A stretch of 64,000 nucleotides of DNA from Kutzneria buriramensis (GTDB lineage: Bacteria > Actinomycetota > Actinomycetes > Mycobacteriales > Pseudonocardiaceae): contig NZ_QUNO01000001.1 of assembly GCF_003387475.1 (NCBI RefSeq), forward strand, positions 62,001 through 126,000, written 5' to 3'. The position numbers and the translations under genes are program-made. This document shows positions 46,427 to 53,987 of the stretch, one piece after another (position 1 is the first letter of the stretch; each line of letters begins with the position of its first letter). Below the pieces are notes generated by a model, which saw nothing but the letters and a program-made list of their open reading frames with translations, was not told the DNA's origin and made no database searches.

Positions 46427-47298
46427 CGTTAGACGCCCGGCCTGCCCGGTCGTATGCTCGCCACCGGTCCTACTCGGGTGGGGAGCAAGCGCCGAGGACG
46501 AGAGGTGGCCGCGTGGAGCGCCCGGAGATCGACCTGCGCAGCGCGAGCGTGGCCAGGATCTTTGACTACTACCTGGGTGGCGCGCACAACTTTGCCGTCG
46601 ACCGGGAGCTCGCGGACGCCGCCGCCCGGCTGATGCCCGAGTTGCCGCGGATGACCCAGCTGCACCGCGGCTTCCTCGCGCGCGCCCTGAACCACCTCGT
46701 CGACCAGGGCGTCACTCAGTTCCTCGACCTGGGCTCGGGCCTGCCCACCGTGGGCGGCTCCGCGGAGGTCGCGCGCCGGCTGGACCCGTCGAGTCGAGTG
46801 GTGCACGTGGACATCGACCCGGCGGTGATCGCGCACGGCAAGCACCTGCTGGACTCCGCCGACACCACGATGGTGCTGGGCGACATGACCGAGCCGGACG
46901 CGGTGCTGGACCATCCGGAGACCCGACGGTTGCTCGACCTGGACCGGCCGGTCGGCCTGCTGATGGTCGGCGTGCTCGATTTCGTCGGCGACGACGTCGA
47001 TCTGGCCAAGGTGATGGCCCGCTACCGGGAGCGGATCGCGCCCGGCAGCCACGTGGTGCTCACCCACTACGCCGGTGCCGGCGACGAGGACTACTTCCGC
47101 ACCAGGCAGCTCTACCGGGACCACACCATCGATTTCCACCCCAGGAGCGGGCCGGAGGTGACCGAGTTGTTAGCCGGCTACGAACTGGCGGAACCTGGAG
47201 TGGTGGACGTGTCGATGTGGCGTCCGGAGGCGGTGGAGGACCTGGATGGAGAGCCCGAGCGCAGTGCCGTCCACGTCGCGGTGGGGCGCCGGCCATGA
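46423..47298 (+). CDS. SAM-dependent methyltransferase (Methyltransf_19/DUF574 type)
   Basis: A 291-aa protein of the actinobacteria-specific S-adenosylmethionine methyltransferase family. Seen are RIFDYYLGGAHNFAVDRE, FLDLGSGLPTVGG (SAM loop), VVHVDIDPAVIAHG and VVLTHYAGAG. GTG 46423 is supported by AGGGAG 5 nt upstream and GTGA overlap with the leader ORF; it gives a 30-residue extension before the domain. A GTG at 46513 (VERPEID) is the alternative. Its stop overlaps the GGDEF/EAL gene as ATGA. Substrate unknown. Confidence 0.85.
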   Translation: MTLDARPARSYARHRSYSGGEQAPRTRGGRVERPEIDLRSASVARIFDYYLGGAHNFAVDRELADAAARLMPELPRMTQLHRGFLARALNHLVDQGVTQFLDLGSGLPTVGGSAEVARRLDPSSRVVHVDIDPAVIAHGKHLLDSADTTMVLGDMTEPDAVLDHPETRRLLDLDRPVGLLMVGVLDFVGDDVDLAKVMARYRERIAPGSHVVLTHYAGAGDEDYFRTRQLYRDHTIDFHPRSGPEVTELLAGYELAEPGVVDVSMWRPEAVEDLDGEPERSAVHVAVGRRP

Positions 47299-49445
47299 CC
47301 GGATGGACCAGGCAGGACATTCCCCGGGCGCGGTCGGCCGTGACTGAGCCCGTCGCCGCCGGCATGGAGTCCTTCGCGCAGGCGTGGGCCTCGGCGATCA
47401 TCGGCACCAGCTACGTGCCGATGACCAAGGCCGAGGTCGTCGACCACCTGCGCGGGCTGACCGAGCTGCTGGTGGAGGCGCTGCTCGCGGACACCTTCCG
47501 CACCTCGGCCGCGCACGAGGTGGGCATCCGGCTGGTGGAGGCCCACTTCACCGGCACCGAGACGCTGGACCGCACCATCCAGCTGATGGGCGACGAGCTG
47601 CTCACCGAGCTGGGCCGGGACACCGAGCCGCACCTGCGCTCCCGGATCGCGGCCCTGCAGGGCTCGCTGTCCGCCGGCTACGCGCAGAGCCTGCGGGAGC
47701 GCACCTTGGACGAGCAGGAGGCGATCCGGGAGGCCGTGCTGGACGCCCGCGACCACGCCGAGGCGGCGCTGCGGGCCAGCGAGGCCCGGTTCCGCGCGGT
47801 GTTCGCGGAGGCCGCGATCGGCATGGGCATCTCCGACACCGACGGCAACATCCTGGAGGTCAACCAGTCCCTGCAGGACATGCTCGGCTACCCGGCGTCG
47901 GAGCTGCGGCAGCGCAATCTCCGGTCGCTGATGCACCCGGCCGACGCGGAGAGCGTGTGGGGCTTCTACGAGCAGCTGCTGCACGGGGAGCGGGACCACT
48001 TCCGGGTGGAGAAGCGCTTCAACCGCCGCGACGGCGAGGCGGTCTGGACGCACCTGACCATTTCTCTGGTTCGCGACGACGACGGCCAGCCCGCCTACCA
48101 GGTGGCGATGGTCGAGGACGTCACCGACCGGCACCTGCTCCAGAACCGGCTGCGCTACCAGGCGCTGCACGACCCGCTGACCACGCTGCCCAACCGGGCG
48201 CTCTTCCTGGAGCGGCTGAGCAAGGCGTTCGACGGGGCCGCCGGCACCCGGATCGGCCTGTGCTACCTGGACCTCGACGGCTTCAAGGTGATCAACGACA
48301 GCCTCGGCCACGACATCGGCGACCAGCTGCTGGTCGCGGTGGCCAACCGGCTGGACGAGTCGGTGGCCGGCGACGGCCGGCTGGTGGCCCGGATGGGCGG
48401 CGACGAGTTCGTCATCCTGATCGAGGGCTCGAGCGGCACGCAGTCCATTGTGGACATCGCCGACCGGGTGCTGTACTCGCTGACCGGCCCGATCCGCATC
48501 GACGGCCACGAGCTGTCGGTGTCGGCCAGCATCGGCCTGGTGGAGCGGGAGATCAACGGCACCACCTCGGCCGACCTGATGCGCGACGCCGACATCACGC
48601 TGTACTGGGCCAAGGCCGACGGCAAGAGCCGGTGGGCGCTCTACGACCCGGAGCGCAACGCCCGCGAGGTCGCCCGGTTCACGCTGTCCGCGACCATGCC
48701 GGCGGCGCTGGAGAACGACGAGTTCTACGTCGACTACCAGCCGCTGGTCCGGTTGGAGGACAGCAAGGTGCTCGGCGTGGAGGCGCTGGTCCGCTGGCAG
48801 CACCCGGAGTTCGGGCGGCTCGCGCCGGACCGGTTCATCGAGCTGGCCGAGGAGACCGGCCTGATCGTGCCGCTGGGCCGGTGGGTGCTGCGCCAGGCGT
48901 GCCGGCAGGCCCGGCGCTGGCTGGACGCCTTCGGCGACGCGACGCCGTTCGTCAGCGTGAACCTGGCGGTGCGGCAGTCCCGGGATCCGGCGCTGGTCAA
49001 CGACGTCAAGTCGATCCTGGAGGAGTTCGCGCTGCCGCCGCACCTGTTGCAGCTCGAGCTCACCGAGAGCGCGATCATGGGCACCGCCGACGAGCCGCTG
49101 GAGGCGCTGCGCCAACTGTCCGGCATGGGCGTGCGGATCGCCATCGACGACTTCGGCACCGGGTACTCGAATCTGGCCTACCTCAAGCATCTTCCGGTGC
49201 ACGAGCTGAAGATCGCCGGCTCGTTCATGGAGGGCATGCGGGCGGCCGACGGCGCCGACCCGGTGGACGCCAAGATCGTCAGCACCCTGGTGTCGCTGGC
49301 CCACGCGCTGGGGCTGACCGTGACCGCGGAGGGCGTGGAGACGCCGTCCCAGGCCGAGCGGCTGCGCAAGATCGGCTGTGACTCCGGTCAGGGCTGGCTG
49401 TTCGCTCGGCCGGGACGGCCGGATCAGATCGAGGTCCTGTTCTGA
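47295..49445 (+). CDS. PAS-GGDEF-EAL protein (cyclic-di-GMP metabolism)
   Basis: A 716-aa soluble signalling protein. Residues 1-155 are an unrecognised helical sensor-like part. A PAS domain (about 160-275: ARFRAVFAEAAIGMGIS, VEDVTDRH) is followed by GGDEF (motif intact at 368-372; no RxxD inhibitory site seen) and EAL (E496 in VEALVRW, ELTES, DDFGTGYSNL at 618-627). The usual KIDxSF is KIAGSF (A641), removing a conserved Asp. Cyclase activity is likely; phosphodiesterase activity is uncertain. It is coupled to the methyltransferase by ATGA. Its end overlaps the convergent hydrolase by 22 nt. Confidence 0.9.
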   Translation: MTGWTRQDIPRARSAVTEPVAAGMESFAQAWASAIIGTSYVPMTKAEVVDHLRGLTELLVEALLADTFRTSAAHEVGIRLVEAHFTGTETLDRTIQLMGDELLTELGRDTEPHLRSRIAALQGSLSAGYAQSLRERTLDEQEAIREAVLDARDHAEAALRASEARFRAVFAEAAIGMGISDTDGNILEVNQSLQDMLGYPASELRQRNLRSLMHPADAESVWGFYEQLLHGERDHFRVEKRFNRRDGEAVWTHLTISLVRDDDGQPAYQVAMVEDVTDRHLLQNRLRYQALHDPLTTLPNRALFLERLSKAFDGAAGTRIGLCYLDLDGFKVINDSLGHDIGDQLLVAVANRLDESVAGDGRLVARMGGDEFVILIEGSSGTQSIVDIADRVLYSLTGPIRIDGHELSVSASIGLVEREINGTTSADLMRDADITLYWAKADGKSRWALYDPERNAREVARFTLSATMPAALENDEFYVDYQPLVRLEDSKVLGVEALVRWQHPEFGRLAPDRFIELAEETGLIVPLGRWVLRQACRQARRWLDAFGDATPFVSVNLAVRQSRDPALVNDVKSILEEFALPPHLLQLELTESAIMGTADEPLEALRQLSGMGVRIAIDDFGTGYSNLAYLKHLPVHELKIAGSFMEGMRAADGADPVDAKIVSTLVSLAHALGLTVTAEGVETPSQAERLRKIGCDSGQGWLFARPGRPDQIEVLF

Positions 49446-50317
49446 CCCAGGAAGTCGACCACCGCCTGCCACGCGGCGTGCTGCGCGGCGACGGTGGCCT
49501 CGGGCGTGCCGCCCAGGGCCAGGCGCACGCCCGGGCCGTCCTCGGCGGTCTCGGTCATCGGGCGGTCCGGCGGCACGCAGATGCCGTGCCCCGCCTCGGG
49601 AAACCGCAGATGGCGGCCGTCCCGTAGCCGCCGCAGGGCGATGTCGCTCATGGCCTCGGCGGGGAACTGCCGATCGTCGCCGGCGGAGATCAGCAGCGCC
49701 GGGCCCTGGATCCGTTCCACGGCAATGGTTGCCGCGTGGAGGCGGTCCCCGTCGCGCATGCCCTGCTCGAAGGCGGGGCGCAGGGCCACGGGTTCACCGT
49801 TCTGCAGTTGGCGGCGCATCTCGGGCGTGACGGGGTTGGCGATGAACGGGAGCGGCTCGCCGCGCCAGGTGAATGGCGCGACCTCGGTGCTCAACATGTG
49901 CAGGAAGTCGCCGTTGCCGTCGATACCCTGCGGGAGTATGCCGCCGCCCGCAATGCTCACCACCGCCGACACCTTCTCCGGGTACGTCGAGCCGATCAGC
50001 AGCGCCGCCACGCCGCCGAAGGATCCGCCCATGACGGCGGATCGCTTGCCACGCACCGATTCGTGCTCGGCCATGAACGCAAGCGCCGTGCCGAAGTACT
50101 CCAGCGGCACGTCGATCAGGTGCTCGGGGACGCCCGGCAAGCCGAAGTAGGCCAGCGCCAGTACGGAAAACCCGTGCTGCGACAGCAGTTCGGCGTCGCG
50201 TTCGTGCAGGCCGCCGCCGGAACCGCCGAGCAGCACCACGCCGGGTGCGGGGATGTCGTCGGGGGTGAACAGGGTGCCGACCAGTCCGTCGGTGCGAACC
50301 GTGATCCGTGTGGTCAT
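49424..50317 (-). CDS. Alpha/beta hydrolase, acyl-CoA thioester hydrolase/BAAT C-terminal-like
   Basis: A 297-aa alpha/beta hydrolase with VVLLGGSGGGLHERDAELL, the BAAT-type ALAYFGLPGVPEHLIDVPLEYF region (in parts), nucleophile elbow GGSFGG (Ser) and C-terminal EAGHGIC (His). No signal peptide. Acyl thioesterase or acyltransferase activity is known for the family; the substrate is unknown. Separated by 55 bp from the upstream dehydrogenase gene on the same strand. Confidence 0.82.
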   Translation of the reverse strand: MTTRITVRTDGLVGTLFTPDDIPAPGVVLLGGSGGGLHERDAELLSQHGFSVLALAYFGLPGVPEHLIDVPLEYFGTALAFMAEHESVRGKRSAVMGGSFGGVAALLIGSTYPEKVSAVVSIAGGGILPQGIDGNGDFLHMLSTEVAPFTWRGEPLPFIANPVTPEMRRQLQNGEPVALRPAFEQGMRDGDRLHAATIAVERIQGPALLISAGDDRQFPAEAMSDIALRRLRDGRHLRFPEAGHGICVPPDRPMTETAEDGPGVRLALGGTPEATVAAQHAAWQAVVDFLGQNRTSI

Positions 50318-50372
50318 GGCTCACAAGCCTGGACATGCGGGACTCCCAGTGTCCAAGCGGAAGTGGGCCAGA

Positions 50373-51413
50373 TCACATCGCCAGCTCGATGGCCACCTTG
50401 ATGTCGTCGTCGGACCGGGTGAGGGCCTCGGTCCAGCGGCTCAGCGGCACCCGGCGGGTGATCAGCCGGCGCAGCCAGTCCTGGTCGGCCCGCGCCAGCG
50501 CGGCCGCCGCCTGTCGGTAGTGCTCCGGCGCCGAGTTCACGCTGCCGACGACCGCCGCGTTGCCGAACACCAGCGTGTCGTTGAGGTTACCCGGCGAGAG
50601 CGGGGTCTGGGCGTCCGAAGTGGACAGACCGAGCAGCACGGCGACGGCGTTGCGGCGCAGCTTCAGCACGGACTCGAACATCAGCGGCCCGACGCCGGTG
50701 CACTCGATCACCACGTCCGCCGCCGGCACCGTCGCCAGCTCGCGGTGATACGTCGCGCCGAGGCCCCGCACAAGATCCGGCTTCACGCCCGTGGCGACCC
50801 GGTCCAGCACGTGAACCTCGATCCCGCGCTGCACGCCGAGCATCGCCGCCAGCAGCCCGATCGGCCCGGCCCCGGTGATCAGCGCGATCGCCGGCGTGGA
50901 GAACGTGCGTCCGCCGACGATGTCGACCTGGTCCCACGCCTTCGCCACGATCGACGTCGGCTCGGTCAGCACGCCGCAGTCGCCAACCGCCGGATCCAGC
51001 CGCACCGCGTACTCGGCCGGCACTGCCCAACGTTGCGACCCGAAGCCGTCCAGATGGCTGACGCCACGCTCGGTGTAGTCGCCGTTGAGGCAGAAGTCCG
51101 ACCTGCCGGCCGCGCAAGGCTTGCACGGCAAGGGATCCGGCCGACGGACCATGCCCGCGACCAGATCGCCCGGCTCGAAGCCGCTGCCGGCAGGAGCGGT
51201 CAACACCCGGCCCAGCGACTCGTGGAACAACACCATCCGGTCCCGGCCCGGCGGCAGCGAGTCGATCCGGCCGTTGATGATCTCCAGGTCCGTGTGGCAG
51301 AGCCCGACCAGCAACCCCTCGACGAGCAGCTCCCCGTCCAGCGCGGCGGGTTCCGGCCACTCCGACACGCGGAGGTCGTCCGGCCGACCCGGGGTGACGG
51401 TCGCGGCCCTCAC
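50373..51413 (-). CDS. Glucose 1-dehydrogenase-like zinc alcohol dehydrogenase
   Basis: A 346-aa MDR enzyme of the glucose-dehydrogenase branch. Catalytic zinc region: GLCHTDLEI, FHESLG and LTEPTSIVAKAW. The structural-zinc loop is RRPDPLPCKPCAAGRSDFC, with three cysteines (the fourth ligand position differs). The nucleotide-binding motif is ITGAGPIGLLAA. GTG 51413 overlaps the TGA of the upstream GH15 gene as GTGA, which fits oxidation of the glucose released by that enzyme. The substrate is inferred from family and context. Confidence 0.8.
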   Translation of the reverse strand: MRAATVTPGRPDDLRVSEWPEPAALDGELLVEGLLVGLCHTDLEIINGRIDSLPPGRDRMVLFHESLGRVLTAPAGSGFEPGDLVAGMVRRPDPLPCKPCAAGRSDFCLNGDYTERGVSHLDGFGSQRWAVPAEYAVRLDPAVGDCGVLTEPTSIVAKAWDQVDIVGGRTFSTPAIALITGAGPIGLLAAMLGVQRGIEVHVLDRVATGVKPDLVRGLGATYHRELATVPAADVVIECTGVGPLMFESVLKLRRNAVAVLLGLSTSDAQTPLSPGNLNDTLVFGNAAVVGSVNSAPEHYRQAAAALARADQDWLRRLITRRVPLSRWTEALTRSDDDIKVAIELAM

Positions 51414-53257
51414 CGCCGGCTCGCCTCGTGCCGGCCGGCCTGGTCGCCGTAGAGGATCGCCGCGCTGTTGACCAGCGCCAGGTGGCTGAACGCCTGCGGG
51501 AAGTTGCCGGTGAACCGGCGGGCGTCGTGGTCGTACTCCTCGGCCAGCAGCCCGACATCGTTGGCCAGCGCGACAAGCCGCTCGAACATGGCCTCCGCGT
51601 CCTGGCGCCGGCCGCACAGCGCCAGCGCGTCGACGAACCAGAACGAGCAGGCCAGGAACGAGCCCTCGTGTCCGCTCAGACCATCCACGGAGGACTCACC
51701 GGCGGTGGTCGTGTAGCGGTCCACGAGGTCGCCGTGCTTGAGCTGCCGCTCGATGGCGGTGACGGTCGCCTGCACGCGGGGATCGTTGCCCGGCAGGAAA
51801 CCCACCGCCGGGATGAGCAGCGTCGCCGCGTCGAGGTCGGTGCCGCCGTAGTACTGCGTGAAGGCCCCGACCTCGTCGTTCCAGCCCTTCGCCAGCACCT
51901 CCGCGTGCACGGCGTCGCGCAGCTCGCGCCAGCGGTCCACCGGCCCGGGCAGGCCGTCCTCCTCCACCGCCCGCACGGCCCGGTCGAACGCCACCCAGAT
52001 CATCACCCGCGAGTGCGTGAAGTGCCGGTCCGGGCCGCGAACCTCCCACAGCCCGCGGTCCGGCTGCTCCCAGATCAGCTCCAGGTGCCGCAACAGACCC
52101 CGTTGCAGCGCCCAGGATTCCGCGCTCTCGGTGACGCCACGCTCGCGCGCCAGGTGCAGGGCGTCCATCACCTCGCCGTAGACGTCGAGCTGGAGCTGGT
52201 CGAAGGCCGCGTTGCCGACCCGCACCGGCTTGGCGCCGTGATACCCGGGCAGCCAGCCGACCTCCCACTCCAGCAGGTGCCGCTCGCCGTCGATGGCGTA
52301 CATGATCTGGAGGTCGGCCGGATCGCCGGCGACCGCGCGCAGCAGCCACGACCGCCAGGCCAGCGCCTCCTGGGTGCAGCCGAAGCTGTCGAACGCCAGC
52401 AGGGTCAGCGTCGCGTCCCGCAGCCAGCAGTAGCGGTAGTCCCAGTTCCGTTCCCCGCCAAGGGCTTCCGGTAGCGACGTGGTCGGTGCGGCGACGATGC
52501 CGCCGGTCGGCGCGTACGTCAACGCCTTCAGCGTGGCCAGCGAGCGCCGCAGCGCCTCCTGGTGCGGCCCCTCGTACGAGATCCGCGCCTGCCACTCGTG
52601 CCAGAACCGCTCGGTGCGGGCGATCTCCGCGTACGGGTCGACGGCCGGGTTCGGGTCGTCCGGGGTGGTGGTGAACTCCATGGTCCACGCCAGCCGCTGG
52701 CCCTCCGCGACGGTGAACACCGCCTCGTGCGCCCGCTCGTGGTGCACCCGGTACGGCAGCCGATCTCCGCGCAGCACAACGGCATGCGGCCCGGCCACCG
52801 CCAGGATGTGGTCCTGCTCGCCAACGCGGACCCGCCGCACCCACGGCGTCGAGTCGCCGTAGGCGAACCGCACCACCCAGCGCAGCCGCATCTCGACCTC
52901 GCCGGACACGCCCTCCACGGTCCGCACCAGCTTCGGCTCGTCCATGCCGCCGTCGGCGTGCGGCGGCATCGCGTCCACGACCCGCACCACGCCGTCTTGC
53001 GTCTCGAACTCGGTCTCCAGCACCAGGGTGGTGTCCCGGTACCGCCGCCGGACCGAGGTGACCGGCGCGGTCGGCGCGAGCAGCCACCGCCCGGCGCCGT
53101 CGTCGCCGAGCAGGCGGCCGAAGCAGGACGGCGAGTCGAAGCGGGGCAGGCACAGCCAGTCCACCGAGCCGTCCAGCCCGACCAGCGCCGCCGACCGGAG
53201 GTCGGACAGCAGGGCGTAGTCCTCGATGCGACCGGGAAGGTCCTGTTGGGCAGCCAC
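51410..53257 (-). CDS. Glycoside hydrolase family 15 protein (trehalase/glucoamylase-like)
   Basis: A 615-aa cytosolic GH15 enzyme; there is no signal peptide. The N-terminus IEDYALLSDLRSAALVG and GSVDWLCLPRFDSPSCFG matches the actinobacterial GH15 group, which includes mycobacterial trehalase. The (alpha/alpha)6 barrel shows GGERNWDYRYCWLRDA and, near the C-terminus, GLLAEEYDHDARRFTGNFPQAFSHL (in parts) with the catalytic Glu region. The GTG start appears leaderless (TAGGGT 6 nt upstream). It is coupled to the glucose-dehydrogenase-like gene. Confidence 0.9.
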   Translation of the reverse strand: MAAQQDLPGRIEDYALLSDLRSAALVGLDGSVDWLCLPRFDSPSCFGRLLGDDGAGRWLLAPTAPVTSVRRRYRDTTLVLETEFETQDGVVRVVDAMPPHADGGMDEPKLVRTVEGVSGEVEMRLRWVVRFAYGDSTPWVRRVRVGEQDHILAVAGPHAVVLRGDRLPYRVHHERAHEAVFTVAEGQRLAWTMEFTTTPDDPNPAVDPYAEIARTERFWHEWQARISYEGPHQEALRRSLATLKALTYAPTGGIVAAPTTSLPEALGGERNWDYRYCWLRDATLTLLAFDSFGCTQEALAWRSWLLRAVAGDPADLQIMYAIDGERHLLEWEVGWLPGYHGAKPVRVGNAAFDQLQLDVYGEVMDALHLARERGVTESAESWALQRGLLRHLELIWEQPDRGLWEVRGPDRHFTHSRVMIWVAFDRAVRAVEEDGLPGPVDRWRELRDAVHAEVLAKGWNDEVGAFTQYYGGTDLDAATLLIPAVGFLPGNDPRVQATVTAIERQLKHGDLVDRYTTTAGESSVDGLSGHEGSFLACSFWFVDALALCGRRQDAEAMFERLVALANDVGLLAEEYDHDARRFTGNFPQAFSHLALVNSAAILYGDQAGRHEASRR

Positions 53258-53263
53258 GCCCCG

Positions 53264-53269
53264 ACCCTA
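53264..53269 (-). promoter_or_regulatory. -10 element for the leaderless GH15 gene
   Basis: TAGGGT on the minus strand ends 6 nt before the GTG at 53257; it falls next to the stop of the SseB-like gene. Confidence 0.45.
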
Positions 53270-53848
53270 ACCCTGGGGGACCCCCGCGGCCGCCAGCAAC
53301 GCCTCGGCCGGGATGAGCGCGCCGGGCCGGTGGCCGGGATTGATCAGCAGCGGGCAGCCGGAGAGCCTGGTGACCAGCTCGCGGCCGGCGATGGCGCGCG
53401 CGTGCGGCCACGCCTCCGGCACGAACCGGGCCGAGGTGCAGGCGGCCACCAGGATCTGGCCGGTGGTCTGGTCCTGGAAGCCGGCGAGCTCGCGGTCGTC
53501 CGGGCCCTTGGCGTACACCAGCAGGGTCGCGTTGAGCACGCCGTCGAGCACCGAGGACTCGGGCTCATAGCCGGTGCGAGCCTGCTGCATGGCCCGCTCC
53601 AACTGGGTCTCCGGCTCGGGCATGCCGGCCGAGACCGGGGACGGCCGCCAGTTCGGGTTGGGTTCGAAGCGGTCGTCGATGTCGCCGTGCTCGTTCACCC
53701 GGAACGAGCCGACGAACCCCCACGGGGGCACGTCGTCGCCCGGCCGGAAGGCCGGGTCCAGGATGTGCAGCCAGGTGTTCGGGTTCGCCTTGGCGTTGTC
53801 GCGCATGTCCTGCGTGATCGTCAGCAGGTGTGTGTTCGGTGTTGACAA
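53267..53848 (-). CDS. SseB-domain-like protein
   Basis: A 193-aa soluble protein. The C-terminal half (LLVYAKGPDDRELAGFQ, ILVAACTSARFVPEAWPHAR, GRELVTRLSGCPLLINPGH) resembles the SseB N-terminal domain found in many actinobacterial proteins of unclear role. The N-terminal part starts STPNTHLLTITQDMRDNA. The best start is TTG 53848, with AAGGGG about 10 nt upstream; ATG 53806 has no usable site. The function is unknown and the family assignment is by pattern only. Confidence 0.55.
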   Translation of the reverse strand: MSTPNTHLLTITQDMRDNAKANPNTWLHILDPAFRPGDDVPPWGFVGSFRVNEHGDIDDRFEPNPNWRPSPVSAGMPEPETQLERAMQQARTGYEPESSVLDGVLNATLLVYAKGPDDRELAGFQDQTTGQILVAACTSARFVPEAWPHARAIAGRELVTRLSGCPLLINPGHRPGALIPAEALLAAAGVPQG

Positions 53849-53936
53849 GGTGGGTTCGCCCCTTGGTATAGCCGTTCGGGCGCTTCACCCTCTCATAACA
53901 CCGAGGGCGCAACGAACCACTCTTTGTAACCAACAT

Positions 53937-53980
53937 GGGTGACCTTTCCCCGACACCCTTGGATGCGGGAAAGGCCACCC
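53937..53980 (-). terminator. Hairpin terminator after the GH2 gene
   Basis: A 14-bp stem with one mismatch (53937-53950 with 53967-53980) and a 16-nt loop, starting 7 nt past the GH2 stop in the minus direction. Confidence 0.7.
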
Positions 53981-53987
53981 ACGGGCC

